Source: Scedosporium boydii (lineage: Eukaryota > Ascomycota > Sordariomycetes > Microascales > Microascaceae). From it: 64,000 bases of DNA. The first letter of the stretch is position 1, and each line of letters opens with the position of its first letter. The position numbers were made by a program, and so were the translations under genes. A model generated the notes under the pieces. It worked only from the letters and a program-made list of their open reading frames with translations, did no database searches and was not told where the DNA came from. Shown here one piece after another: positions 1 through 10,467 of this stretch. The stretch covers positions 62,001 through 126,000 of the forward strand of contig NJFT01000020.1 in assembly GCA_002221725.1 (NCBI GenBank). The letters run 5' to 3'.

Positions 1-1573
1 TAAGTCATTTAGTTTGCCCTATGACGGTCAGTTAGTTAACTGGTCTCTTTACTAAGAGGTATTATTATATATCAGATGGAAGGGAAAGCCAGCTGGTGTA
101 GCTTACCTCATCTTTCAAAATATTTTCTGCTTTGTGTCAAAGCACGCGAACTTGCTTATATGCCTCTTGCCTTGATACTCCTTAAGCGCAAAGCTTCATC
201 AAGATGGACTCCTATAATGCTATATATCAGCTGAAGTTTTAGGGCTGGGGGATGATAAGAGGCTTTTTATACTATTAGTATATAGGGCAACTCAGCCTGA
301 ACGTGAGCTGCGATGTGCTTAGGGCAGACGACAAGACCACTTGTTGCGTTGTCCTACAGGGTAGACGGGCTTATGTTAGCAAGGTTTGTAGAAGTACATC
401 TAGACAGTCTGACTCACAAGACTAATACAAATAGCGTCTGCTAGAAGCATTATCTCAGGGATGTTGATTCCTAGTCTTGTTGTTAGCTTTCTATAACCCC
501 CAACCCTATACTTGCGGGGATAATCTCGCGCGAAGAGGAGCATTACTTACTGCGAATGGCGCTATCATCAAGAGTTTGCTCGCACTTTGAAACTAGGTTA
601 GGTTCGTAGCCCAAGTCATAGGGGTCTATATGCAATCGCGCCACTTACCTATTGGTCTGCGTGAGTAGGGGCGAAACTGGCTGGTTTTAATAGCAACTCG
701 CGTACCAAGCTGTAGACTTGCTTGGAGCACATCTACGAAAAAAAAAAAAAAAAAAAAAAAGAGTTAGGACAATCAGATAGGGGATACAAAAAGGAGATCT
801 TACAGGGCTGCGTTTGTATACCTGAGATTCTAAAAGTTAACATAGTTGAGAACAGAAGTGTTAAGGTAGAAAGATGTAAGTTATAGCACGTATAATAAGG
901 CAGCATTTGTAAGGAGAATGAACTATAGCAGAAGGACCAATTTGACCTAGCTCAAATGGTTCTGTTTGGGTAGCGTTAGTATAAGTTGAATAGGTTATAA
1001 GAATTGGTATGTTATGTTCAGACCTTCGATTTCCTTCCAGTATGCAAGGTGGCGGATGCCACCTGTAATCTTCGTGCCGAAGAACCAAGACCAGCGATGG
1101 CATTGGCGACGATTAAGTCAACCTTGCGCGTGTAGGTCTAGGTAGACACATCATAGCACACCGAGAACCCGAACCTTTCGCTGAGGAGCTCATTCAGCTT
1201 ATCACATCTGCCATAGTCCCCCTGGAAAATTTCCAAAAAGGAGGCTTGGGTATCTAGATCCCACTAATCGGCGATGCCGGGACTTCGCCTCGTCTGTCGA
1301 TTGCACTGACGTCATAAATCAAATTCCATCCCATGTCATCTCCTCCAACAGCACCTGTGATCCCTCTCGACCTTCCTCGCTCACTCTGCACACTGATATT
1401 TAGAGTAAGGCATGCCGGCCGGACATCACCAATCCCGCCTCATACTTCCAATAGTAGAATGCCCACAGAGAACTAGTCTACATACAGCCGACTACAACCC
1501 AATGACTATAAATAGTTGTACTGCTTTCCAGATATTATGTTCAGTCTTACTGTAACTAACCTTCTGTCGTCTT
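1..1573. other. Decayed DNA without a recognisable gene
   Basis: No open frame here is long or protein-like enough to support a gene, and every frame is cut repeatedly. There is a pure A tract of 23 bases at 738-760. Short fragments of the minus strand at 861-1103 are open but match nothing I recognise. The region lies downstream of a broken b561-like gene and may be old, mutated repeat DNA. Confidence 0.5.
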
Positions 1574-2232
1574 CTATCCCACTTTCTTCACTCCGCCCAA
1601 TATAACCAGGCCAATTACGACAGCACCTATAATACCGGCCAATACAGAATAGACGATAGTGCTAGCCCTACTGTACGCAGGCAAGTCACTAGATAGTTTC
1701 AAGCCCAGTCCCCCATTGACGATGCCCAGAAGGATGAGCACACGCCCGTACCACATGTAGAAGTAAGTCCAGACCGTCTATCTTTGTACTAAGCAGTATC
1801 GTCGATGGTGGATATATCCTATAAATAGTTGGAGAAGCATAAGAACGACAGCCACCATACCAAGGATAGTATGCGCGTTATTGTAAAGCTGGGGAATCGT
1901 AGGTTCATTAGTATAGCGATCGGGCATGGGGTTGATCACCACGTTGAAATAAATGCGCCTCTAGGCTAGAATAGACTTACTCGGTCTAGTATCTTTCCCA
2001 TTTTAATCCTACAGACAAGTCCCCCAATCATGAGAATCCATCCAACGAGCTGGCAGGTAGCATAGATCCAAATGGCGTTCTTCGTTCTGACCGCGCGGAC
2101 CAGGACGGCGCCGATGGGGAAAATGACGACAAAGGTGAGGCCTATGAGAGAGCCATAAGCTTTCGCCAACGAAGGCACCTTAGGAAGGTCCCCATAAACG
2201 ATATTTGGGTTTTCGAGCGATTGTACAGACAT
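1574..2232 (-). pseudogene. Broken cytochrome b561-like membrane protein gene
   Basis: The encoded pieces resemble the C-terminal cytochrome b561 domain found in fungal DOMON/b561 membrane proteins, which use paired histidines to bind haem and move electrons across a membrane. The first piece (2232-1981) has two hydrophobic segments and ends at a GTAAGT donor. A second piece, from about 1958 down to 1574, contains the NNAHTILG and IHHRRY motifs, and its last part ends in a transmembrane segment. The frame is interrupted by a TAG at 1780-1778, just after the HHRRY motif. In the first helix the residue where the family usually has histidine (A-H-G) is tyrosine, encoded by TAT at 2157-2155. Both changes fit C-to-T in a CpA context. 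The apparent intron is only about 20 nt, another sign of decay. The family call rests on motif memory; the broken state is seen directly. Confidence 0.65.
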
Positions 2233-2792
2233 GATCCTGTCTGGTGCGAATCTTAAACTGTGCCTAGTGATGGATAAATATTGAAATTTGTCAAGTCTTC
2301 AAGGCGCGGCAGTCCTCCTAACGCAAAGGTGTAAATATGGTTTCTCATAGCGAGGAGCCTACAAAGATCTTATATATAAATATATATAAGCTATGCCTTT
2401 CATCTCTCTGTAAGTACGACCATATTTCGATGAATGAGGTCATGTATTCCTTGGTTGAATGCGGTCGGATGGGAAATCGCCCATCCCTTCTACGGAATAC
2501 GACGAAGGCAGTTTTGTTCAGAATAATAATTCGGGGAGTTTGAATCCTCGACATAGTCAAACGTTGCCTCCAATCAGAGGCCCAAGATGATCAAAACCCC
2601 GAGATTTGCAAGATCTGCGAGATTTGTGGTAGTAGTACCAGACGAAACGTTGGCCCGATGGCGACTCGGGTCATCCATTCCGCCACATAAGGGATTACTA
2701 GATAGTAGATAGACAACCGAGAATCCCGTCAATCAATCGGGCTCCTGGGCGCAACAAACCTTTCCCCAGAGTGTTGCCTTGAATCTTCGCCA
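2233..2792. other. Intergenic region, probable divergent promoter
   Basis: About 560 bases between the broken b561-like gene and the plus-strand regulator. It contains two overlapping short open frames on opposite strands (2337-2560) that look like chance openings. A T-arm-like string near 2538 is not part of a complete tRNA. I see nothing else definite. Confidence 0.4.
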
Positions 2793-4916
2793 ATGTCTAC
2801 TCACAGGACTAACATGTTGCCTCTGAGGCCGTCAGGCGACCCCGCCAATATCCGGGCCGCTCGCCCCGTGCTGAAACCAAAAGCCTGCATACCATGCAGA
2901 ATGCGGAAGGTTAAGTGTGACCGGAGTATGCCCTGTGACAATTGCAGGCGATGGCAGCTGGAATGTGCCTACCCTTCGGCGATCAGGAAATGCCGCCGGC
3001 CTAGGAAAGACGCCGTGGAAGAGGATGCAGAAGCTTGCGTCGTCGCTGCGACAGGGGCGACCACGCTGGCCGACATCACTTTGCACTTGGAGCGGACGGT
3101 CAAGTTGTTGGGCGAAGTCATCGAGAAATTCCGGTCTCTGAACTTTCCACCTGTACAATCAGACGAACTCGCCCAACAGGTTGCTGAGGCTGCCTGTCGC
3201 CTGGAGACCGCGAAAACCGGTCTGGATAAAGTCCGCGAGCTTCGGCATGGGGGAAACAATGATATGAGCCCGGGAACCGTCGTACAAAATCTGAGCCCTA
3301 CATCTGCCAACCACGCCGATCGTCGGGCCCGGACTACAACTATGGCCACCACCTCACCTCGACCGTTCCCGTTCGAAACTTTTAGCCTTGACGTGGCTGC
3401 ATTCCACCCGCCACCAGGCCAGGTGCGATTTCCTTGGCAAATCTTCCAGGACAACATTGACCCTTTGGTCAAAGTCTTGCACAAACCGAGCACGGAAGAA
3501 ATACTCCACAAAGCAGGGCAAGCCCCAACATCTCTAAGCTATTCTGAAACAGCCATCCTCTTCACCATCTACTTCTCTTCTCTCTCCGTCATGTCAGACG
3601 CGGATGTGGAGGCATGCTTCAAAGTTTGCAGGAGCACAGCCATGGCCACGTACAAGGAGGCGGCCGAGCAGGCTCTCGGGAGAGCCAGCCTCATGACAAC
3701 GGGGGATCTCGCGACTCTCCAAGCCTTCGCCCTCTTCATGTCTCTTGCTCGCTATACTGATGTCTCCCGTCGCGGTTGGGTCCTGGCCGGATTAGCAGAG
3801 CATCTCAAAGACGCGCCACAACCCATGGGCGGCTACTCTCCGTTCGAGAAGGAAATCCGACAACGCCTGCGCTGGGAGCTCTGGTACCTAGATCACAGAT
3901 CAGGCGAAGATTGTTCGAACTCTGTTGTGCCGCGCGGGATCGTCGACGCCGGCCAGACACTACTCCCCACAAACGTCCGGGATATTCACATGAGCCCCGG
4001 CATGGAGTGCGCGCCTCGTCATTATGACGGATGGTCTGAGACCAGTTTCTCCCTGATCCGTTTCGAAATAGCCGACGTCACGCGAAAAGAACGGGCGACT
4101 CTCGTCCCACCACACGAACAAAAGCGCCTGATAGACGACTGCGAGCGAAGAATCCAACATCGATACCTCCGATTCTGCGACGGGTCTAAATCGGTTCACT
4201 GGCTTGCGCGTCACGTTTCTTTCGTCCTACTAATGGAGAAGCGATTCAAACTATATCGACAGATGCGGCAACAAGGTAGTGCGGTGCAGCAGATGAAGCA
4301 GCGCCCCGAGCACGACGCCCTCTTGCTGGCCGCCATTCACATTGTCGATACCCCGACGCGCATCCGAGAAGAGCCGGCAGCCGAGCGGTGGTCATGGCTT
4401 CTATCGGGATACACGCAGTTCTTGCCGTTGTCGTTTCTCCTGGAGAAACTCTGCGTGTATTCCTCGGACCGTTGCGAGCCGATAGACCGTGCCTGGGACG
4501 TGGCCGAGGCTGCGTTTGCTCGTCAGATGCTGAACAATAAACGTTCAGCTGGCAATATCGAGGTTCTAGCCCGGTTGATGGCCGAAGCCTCCAGTGTAAG
4601 GCAAGCCCGGATGATGATCCGGGAGCCGAACATCGCACCATTTTCCTTGGAAATATGCGGATATGCGCCCTCATATGACCGCCTTCCCGGCTTCAATTCT
4701 ATTACCCCATCTCTCGCTCCCACTTTCATCCAGTCTTCGGAGCAGAGAGAATACTGTCTATCATCGGAACACGACGTAGCTAATTGCATGGCAGACCCCT
4801 CAGCTACATTTTCATGGACCACGGTCGAAGAGATACCATCTCGACTCCAAGAGCTGGGCCAAGCCAGCTTTTTCGAGGGCAGGCCCCAGGACTCTTGGGA
4901 TCAGCATGCATTCTAG
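2793..4916 (+). CDS. Zn2Cys6 fungal transcription factor
   Basis: A single 707-residue frame without introns. Residues 32-58 form a Zn2Cys6 binuclear cluster with Cys at 32, 35, 42, 48, 51 and 58 (spacing 2-6-5-2-6), followed by a basic linker rich in Arg and Lys (residues 65-73). A helical stretch at about 95-150 may be the dimerisation region. The long middle section, roughly residues 190-560, has the leucine and aromatic pattern of the fungal middle homology domain. Proteins of this family act in the nucleus as sequence-specific activators or repressors, often of nearby metabolic genes. Here the closest neighbours are a broken membrane gene upstream and an incomplete kinase copy downstream, so the target genes are not evident. 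The first ATG is used because the Zn cluster follows at the normal distance. The family is certain; the specific role is unknown. Confidence 0.92.
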   Translation: MSTHRTNMLPLRPSGDPANIRAARPVLKPKACIPCRMRKVKCDRSMPCDNCRRWQLECAYPSAIRKCRRPRKDAVEEDAEACVVAATGATTLADITLHLERTVKLLGEVIEKFRSLNFPPVQSDELAQQVAEAACRLETAKTGLDKVRELRHGGNNDMSPGTVVQNLSPTSANHADRRARTTTMATTSPRPFPFETFSLDVAAFHPPPGQVRFPWQIFQDNIDPLVKVLHKPSTEEILHKAGQAPTSLSYSETAILFTIYFSSLSVMSDADVEACFKVCRSTAMATYKEAAEQALGRASLMTTGDLATLQAFALFMSLARYTDVSRRGWVLAGLAEHLKDAPQPMGGYSPFEKEIRQRLRWELWYLDHRSGEDCSNSVVPRGIVDAGQTLLPTNVRDIHMSPGMECAPRHYDGWSETSFSLIRFEIADVTRKERATLVPPHEQKRLIDDCERRIQHRYLRFCDGSKSVHWLARHVSFVLLMEKRFKLYRQMRQQGSAVQQMKQRPEHDALLLAAIHIVDTPTRIREEPAAERWSWLLSGYTQFLPLSFLLEKLCVYSSDRCEPIDRAWDVAEAAFARQMLNNKRSAGNIEVLARLMAEASSVRQARMMIREPNIAPFSLEICGYAPSYDRLPGFNSITPSLAPTFIQSSEQREYCLSSEHDVANCMADPSATFSWTTVEEIPSRLQELGQASFFEGRPQDSWDQHAF

Positions 4917-5084
4917 AATATAGACCTTTGCGGGCTTTAGAGTCGTGTTCTAGATAGAAAAGTTTGTGGAGATCCAAACCTCGGCGTTTGGGAGGTCGTT
5001 ACCAGGGACTGACACGTCTAGGAAGATCTGGGCATTGGTTTCTGATGCCTAAAAGCTCATGATGCAAATTGCCACTTTCGTATA

Positions 5085-5545
5085 CGAATAAGATTTTATT
5101 GAAGTTTTTTTTAGCATTTTCAATTTATTATAAAAAAATATATTTATTGTACGGTAGTGAGACTTGAACCTACACAGCTTTTATTATTCCGGCCTAAACA
5201 GAACCTGTGGATCAATTCCAGTATATCCGTTGCCCAAGGCACGACTATTTATTATGCAGCTTGTACTACACCAGATCACATCAATCAGATCAGCTTATTT
5301 AGGAAAGGACTTTCCACTCCCTGGCGTCTATATCCTCTGGTACTTAATGTTGGGTGGTTGTCGGCCAGTCCATTTCATCCCCTCCTCCCTTTCTCACCTA
5401 TCGAGTTCTGAAACTTATCACTTTCTTTTGCGAGTTTGTATTCCACGCTGCCTCCAAGGATGACTACTGCCACTGCAGTCGGAAGCGCCGTCTGGACGGG
5501 AGGGGAAGAGTATGGCGGCGACTACGCAGCACGCATTGTAGGCAT
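5085..5545 (+). repeat. Segmental duplication, copy A (APH upstream region and first codons)
   Basis: This stretch aligns by eye with 10722-11195: both start with the shared block AATAAGATTTTATTGAAGTT and continue through a CCAGTCCATTTCATCCCCTC block to a common coding start. The two copies are diverged by many substitutions and small indels, so the duplication is not recent. The homology ends about 25 codons after the ATG. Confidence 0.85.
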
Positions 5546-5657
5546 TACGCATATTTATAAGCATCTAGCCTCCAAGAAGCCTGACATACTAGGAGGAAGA
5601 CCAAAGTTGGGACAGCATCATACATCTCTAGTAGTAGTGCCTACTGTTAAAGACTAA
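5460..5657 (+). pseudogene. 5' fragment of an APH-kinase-like gene
   Basis: The ATG at 5460 opens a 65-codon frame whose first 25 or so residues match the start of the kinase gene at 11116 (shared core TGGEEYGG, then YAARI). After that the frame has no similarity to the kinase and soon ends. The matching upstream sequence of both copies shows this is the remains of a duplicated promoter plus N-terminus. A functional product is unlikely because no kinase motif is present. Confidence 0.7.
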
Positions 5658-5842
5658 TCTCTTCAGTTGCACGACCCTTCTAACTCTCATTACTAGTAAC
5701 AGGCCTTCACTTCCCTAATAAGTTGCCTGCTTCATCCCAGGAGGTACCGGTAATGCCTGTAAGAAAATTGCTCCCAAGGGGCGGTTGCGTTGGCTACCAG
5801 TCGCCTCAGTGTCGGGAGAAATTTCTCAAGTAGAGAAATTTC

Positions 5843-6075
5843 GATATAGTAGAGTAGACTCCTCCCTATCGAAATGTTCAAAACAAGGGATATTCCAAGA
5901 TCTCGAATAATCATCGTCAGAGAAAGTTCGATGCAGCAGAGTAGACCTCCCTGCCGAAATTTCCATAGTAAGGAATATTCTAAGTCCTCAAACAAGCGTC
6001 ATCTGAGAAATTTCCCTTCTTGAGAAATCTTGATGTAGTCCAGTAGACCTTGCAGGGGCAGGGACTTTTACTGGG
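5843..6075. repeat. Imperfect tandem repeat, about 2.4 units
   Basis: Units begin at 5843, 5930 and 6032 with variants of GATGTAGCAGAGTAGACCTC. The first two units, of about 87 and 102 bases, share further blocks (a CGAAATTTCC-like block, AGGAATATTC, and a TCATCTGAGAAA-like block). They differ by substitutions and indels. The third is cut short. No coding potential is seen. Confidence 0.7.
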
Positions 6076-7156
6076 TCTCAACAGTTAGTCCCAAAACGAG
6101 GTCCTCGCGGGCTAAAGACAAATGGAGACCTCCGGTCCATTCGCCCGGACAAGACACAGAGCTGGCATATTAATCGAGTGTGTCTGGGGTAAAGCTACAT
6201 TATCAAACCGCTGTGGCCGATTTCAGCAACTCTGGCCCCGCCTATCGAATCGCCCACTCCGATTCCAGAACTTTTGAAGCTGTGGGCCTGTTCTTAGGAT
6301 CAAAGCCAGCATCAAACGAAGCAGGTCGATCAGCACTTCCGTTTCTTTATGGCTCAAGGTGGTTCATATATTGCCAGAGTTGCGTCGATGATAGGCCGCG
6401 GTCCGATGATAGACCATATTGCGCAGGCGAGAGGCCAGATGTCGGACGGGTAGCATCGGAAGTTGGACTTTGTATGTGCCCTTAGCCCTTTCTAGCTTGT
6501 AGCCAGCCTGCTGGCTAATTAAGCAGAGCTTGGCTTGGCAGGGGGGTTAAACACATCCTGTCAATTGATCTGTCAGGCTCGCCCCGCCTCGAACTCTCCC
6601 CACGGAGTTTAAGTCACTTTAGTGTATACACTGTTACCCTTTAGGGTCTCCGCAGCGGTATTCTCGTGGTCTAAACTCGTTGACTGTGACGCCTTGAAAC
6701 ATATAGGCCCCTGGAAGTCGATGTAGTTAAAGACATACTTTCTAGACAGGGTTGAGGGCACTCATTGGCACACACCCTGCACGCTACCAACAGTCTCAAC
6801 AAACTCCTGCAAGCTCAGCGGCCCTAGTGCGAAAAACAATCCTTTAACAACGGCTACTTGCATTTCCGGCCATGCAGCTCCTAGCCAGATACCACACCAT
6901 CGTCATAAGGCCAGCCACATAGAGCAAGCTGGCAGTTTATGCTTTCCGGATTAATGTTTGTTGCTACTTTTCCTAATATGACAAACCAATAGCAAATCCC
7001 CAGATTGTCACCGAGTTACCCCTCTTGCCTACTTGGGGATGATTATGCTCCGGACATACCAATCCTACCTGTTTTGAAGAAGCTAGTGGCAAGCTGAGGC
7101 TTGCTGCGACGCCGAGAATGCAACATATTACATATGACAGGTGTCAGAGAACCCCG
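6076..7156. other. Non-coding stretch
   Basis: A 101-codon open frame at 6180-6485 has no recognisable features and no plausible gene context. The rest is interrupted in all frames. I see nothing supportable. Confidence 0.4.
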
Positions 7157-7470
7157 AAATATAGCAGGTTAACATGTGAGTTACCCGATTAGGCAGGGAC
7201 AGACGACTATTTACATCAACTCAAGGACGTGTGATGGTTAAGCAGTTAGCTAGAGCTTGTGACGCCTCACTCATGCTAAGCTAAACCCTTGCCTCGTATT
7301 CTAAAATATAGCAGTTTTACATGTTGAAAACGGAGATGATTAGGGGTTGTTCAGGAACATATCGACTTTTTTTATTCCCCTGCAAGATAACATGACTATT
7401 TCGCATGTGCACTACAGCTGGATGGGATGGATGGGATGACGCCTCTCATATACGAAGCTAAACTCTAGGC
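7157..7470. repeat. Decayed tandem duplication upstream of a secreted-protein gene
   Basis: Two units beginning AAATATAGCAG (7157 and about 7304) share, in the same order, an ACATGT block, GATTAGG, GACTATTT, GACGCCTC and GCTAAAC. The spacing differs because of indels. The second unit ends about 180 bases before the start codon at 7647, so part of the duplication may lie within that gene's promoter. Confidence 0.6.
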
Positions 7471-7646
7471 CGGACGCAGTTCGGCCATACGTGAATATAA
7501 AATGGCCTGGCTGCTCTCGCTCGTTTCGCTATGCTGTCAAGTTAACAATATTTATAATTACTCACATACAGCCTCCTACCTCACCCAAAGTATTCGGGTG
7601 CACACCAAGAGCCACACATATCACGTCACACAAGAAGAGATCGACC

Positions 7647-8138
7647 ATGAAGGGTTCAGGCATGATCTTTGGACTTGCTCTGCTGTTCACTAAAACAGCT
7701 CAAGCTGTCACCAACTTCGAGAACGGCCCCAGTGGCGCGCACTACGCAAAAGGTTTCGCCGAACCAACCTGTAGAGTCGAGGCAGACGGCAGTGTTACCT
7801 GTACCGGCACCCAGCTGGGAGGAGTGGGACACACCAACGCGGTGGTGGCACTTACAGCTGTGACCACTATCAACGGTGTCTGTCACAACCCGGGGAATGA
7901 CAAGATTGTCGAACCTCACTCGCAGTCCAATACGGAGACGACCGGGGCATCAATCACCTCGACGAAGAACGGCCAGCTTGTCGTCCCACAGCAGAAAACC
8001 CCACCCGCTCCGGTTAGCGGATTCACCTGCCCGAACGCAAACTGGAGGCCGGAAGTAACCAGCATCGTCACCTCCTTCGTGTACGAGCTCACCTTTGATG
8101 GCTTCACCCAGCCATTCATCTTTATCAGTGGCCCCTAA
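7647..8138 (+). CDS. Small secreted protein, unknown family
   Basis: The ATG at 7647 is preferred over the frame opening at 7491 because it is followed at once by a signal peptide: a short basic start, a hydrophobic core and a likely cut after residue 20 (sequence TAQA). This gives a precursor of 163 residues and a mature chain of about 143. The mature part has four cysteines, two close together in a CRVEADGSVTC segment and two later, which could form two disulfides. It is rich in Thr, Val and Gly, fitting a beta-rich extracellular protein. No intron is needed. I do not recognise the family and assign no function. The upstream region carries a decayed tandem repeat, and the downstream region carries a 76-bp tandem repeat. 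Confidence 0.75.
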   Translation: MKGSGMIFGLALLFTKTAQAVTNFENGPSGAHYAKGFAEPTCRVEADGSVTCTGTQLGGVGHTNAVVALTAVTTINGVCHNPGNDKIVEPHSQSNTETTGASITSTKNGQLVVPQQKTPPAPVSGFTCPNANWRPEVTSIVTSFVYELTFDGFTQPFIFISGP

Positions 8139-8280
8139 TGTTACGACACTAATCGGCCAACCTGGTAAGGCGGTCGAGCGCGGCAGAGTGGGTAAACTGC
8201 CGCCGAAGGAGGGGGGACACTATGAGTAAGGAGGGAGTGATCACTCTGAATCATGACAATCCACGATGGATCACTACGAG

Positions 8281-8432
8281 CTATCGTGATCTACGACAAG
8301 AGAATGATTAGGACGTCTACCTAAACCACAGTCTTTACCACATGTATCTAGTTTGTCTATCGTGATTTACGACAAGAGAATGATCAGGACGTCTGTATAA
8401 ACTACAGTCTTTACCACATATATCTAGTTTGT
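8281..8432. repeat. 76-bp tandem direct repeat, two units
   Basis: Units 8281-8356 and 8357-8432 both run from CTATCGTGAT to CTAGTTTGT with no length change and about seven or eight substitutions, most of them transitions. The following 50 bases have the look of a fungal LTR end, but no polymerase or integrase frame is present nearby. Confidence 0.85.
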
Positions 8433-9229
8433 CTTTCAAGACACTTCAGTAGTCAGTTCAAGTAACTCCTACAATCTACACGTAAGTACGCATTACAGGC
8501 CCTTAATACTATATAATCGGCCTCTCTTCACTCTGTGACGGGCCGATATTATATAGGCTCAGAGCAGTGACAAACGGCAGAAAAGGAAGGATAGCGTGCA
8601 GGTGTAGCCACCTGCGGGCCAGACACAGAAAGCGATCAGAAAGAAAGAGAATAATCATAATCATTATCAATCACCTGGGCCTACATAAGGTCGGCCCGTG
8701 ACAGAGAGCATGAAATATTAAAAGTATCCTCTGGCCTAAGATTTATGACCCCTATTAATCCTAACATATAAGGCTCTAAAGTTGATCTCGCCATTAAGGA
8801 TTCGATAATATGTGCATATACACAGACAGAAACTATTAAATGACAATCGAAAAACCTAGAATTCAGCCCAGCAGGGTTGGGGGATGGTCTGCTCAACTAA
8901 AGGGGTGAGCAGAGAAGCTGAGCAGGACTGATGAGTACTGATGCAAGGCTAAGCTGAAGCTGAACCTAGAGACAAGGGGCCTGGAGAGGGGCCCCTCACG
9001 CTAACCAAAATCTCGCACACTTATCGTCTTCGAGTACTGCTATATCCAGTCCTCCTCTTCTTAATAATGCTCGTTTCTGAACCCTGCATATTCATCCTCA
9101 TGGTCTGTGGCCGTGTCTGCGAGTGTGTCTGTGATTCAAGATCTGTTGATATCGACTCCACCGGGTTTAACTATGGTATCTCAGTTTCCTGTATTTATCG
9201 CTCTTACGTGGAGAACTTACCACCTGGGA
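8433..9229. other. Non-coding stretch
   Basis: Contains short inverted segments around 8516-8546 (GGCCTCTCTTC and GACGGGCCGA blocks) and a purine-rich segment at 8880-9000. No coding frame is supportable; the 71-codon minus-strand frame at 8681-8896 has no features. Confidence 0.4.
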
Positions 9230-10105
9230 TCCTGTGGCGGATCCGAGCCACCCTCTCGCGTTTGCAGTTGTGCTCATAAAGCGACATGACGTTGTTGATG
9301 TTGCTGTTCGGCTCCGTTCCGGCTCTATCTACCGCAGCGTGTTGTATATCAAGCGTCGAAACTCAATTGGGGTACGAGCTCTGAACGCCGGTGCCGCATC
9401 CTTGTCAAATCTGCTCGCTGAGGACCCCAGACACAGGGCATGCGCTAGCCCCGTAAAGCGGCTGTCGCTGTGTAATTTGGGGTTGGAGGCAGATCCCTGA
9501 GCTCTTCGTAGGACGGCGGGAATGAGGCAATGTCCGGACGGTCAGAATATGCTCTTTGAGGAGAAGATGCGCTATAGGAACGAGCCCACGTTGAGCCCCT
9601 GGGCCAGAGTCTGATGGAAGCTCTTGCTGCTCATCCCGTCCGCGACGCTGTGCACGTATGCAAACACGAGGTCGATGAAGTCTAGGATGTCGGGCTTTCC
9701 AATGTGGATAATCCAACCCAGACGAATTTCCAAGCCGCCAAAGAATCTATTACCATGCTGCGATGGTATGATCTCAGGAACGAAAGAATCGTCCCCTTTC
9801 GATACACGGGCTATGTTCATGCCATAGGACATGGCGACTCAGATCGATCTGATTTAACATTACCCAACACGGCTTCTTCGAGCCTGCAGCTCTCATTCTG
9901 GCTGTGAGAAGTGGGTGGTCCAAAATCGCGAGCGCTATCGCCCGTTCGAAGGTGGCTGGTGCCGCATCTTGGCTGAGGCCAGTGGCCAAATCACTCGGGA
10001 TCGTATAGCAACATGTGATGGCAGGGAAATTGTGACATCCCGAGCTATGCAGAGCGTATTGATACGCCTCGCTGCTTCAAAACCAGCATCACGAATTCGT
10101 ATTCT
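9230..10105 (-). pseudogene. Decayed alcohol O-acetyltransferase-like gene
   Basis: Reading the minus strand and allowing frame changes gives an ordered set of segments typical of the fungal alcohol acetyltransferase / condensation-like superfamily. A segment at 9989-9774 contains ATFERAIALAILDHPLLTAR, the usual substrate-side helix. A segment at 9832-9572 contains HSVADG, matching the catalytic HxxxDG motif, followed by a SFHQTLAQGLN helix. Near 9290 there is SLYEHN, like the later conserved Y-E-H region. These lie in different frames, with stops between them. A CT/TG microsatellite sits at the 5' end. Such enzymes transfer acetyl groups from acetyl-CoA to alcohols. This copy cannot make a full-length protein. 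The family assignment is moderately sure; the decay is clear. Confidence 0.7.
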
Positions 10106-10150
10106 CTCTCTCCCTCTCTCCTTCCCTCTCTCTCTGTGTGTGTGTGTGTT
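10103..10150. repeat. CT/TG microsatellite
   Basis: A pyrimidine CT-type tract passing directly into six TG units. It lies across the 5' end of the decayed acetyltransferase gene and may have contributed to its breakage. Confidence 0.9.
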
Positions 10151-10447
10151 TCTGTCTTCCTTCTTTTTCTCCACCTCGCCCTTTTCGTTTAAGATATGAT
10201 CCTGAAGCATTGGCGCTACTTCACCGCCCCGCTTTCCGTCGCCGCAGACATCGATCTTTGCAGGGATCTCTTTCACTCTCGCCAAGTAACTGACCAAGTT
10301 TTTTCCTATCTTCTACCAAGACCGCTTGGACATATTTCCAGACTAATTATAAGAGGCAGATCGACGGCAGTTCTCAAGGAAATCTTCCATGCGCAGCGTG
10401 GCGGTATATTGAAGCCGAGCTCGATGAACGTTGATTCCCCCCCAACG

Positions 10448-10467
10448 AAAAAAAAAAAAAAAAAAAA
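10448..10467. repeat. Poly-A tract of 20 bases
   Basis: Uninterrupted A run after a CCCCCCCAACG string. Possibly the tail of an old retroposed insertion or simple slippage; no target-site duplication was recognised. Confidence 0.85.

Noticed and set aside
2337..2560. Overlapping plus and minus short open frames
   Set aside because: Both look like chance openings of the same stretch; neither has composition, motif or context of a gene.
2530..2570. tRNA T-arm-like string (GGAGTTTGAATCCTC)
   Set aside because: No matching acceptor, D or anticodon stems could be folded around it.
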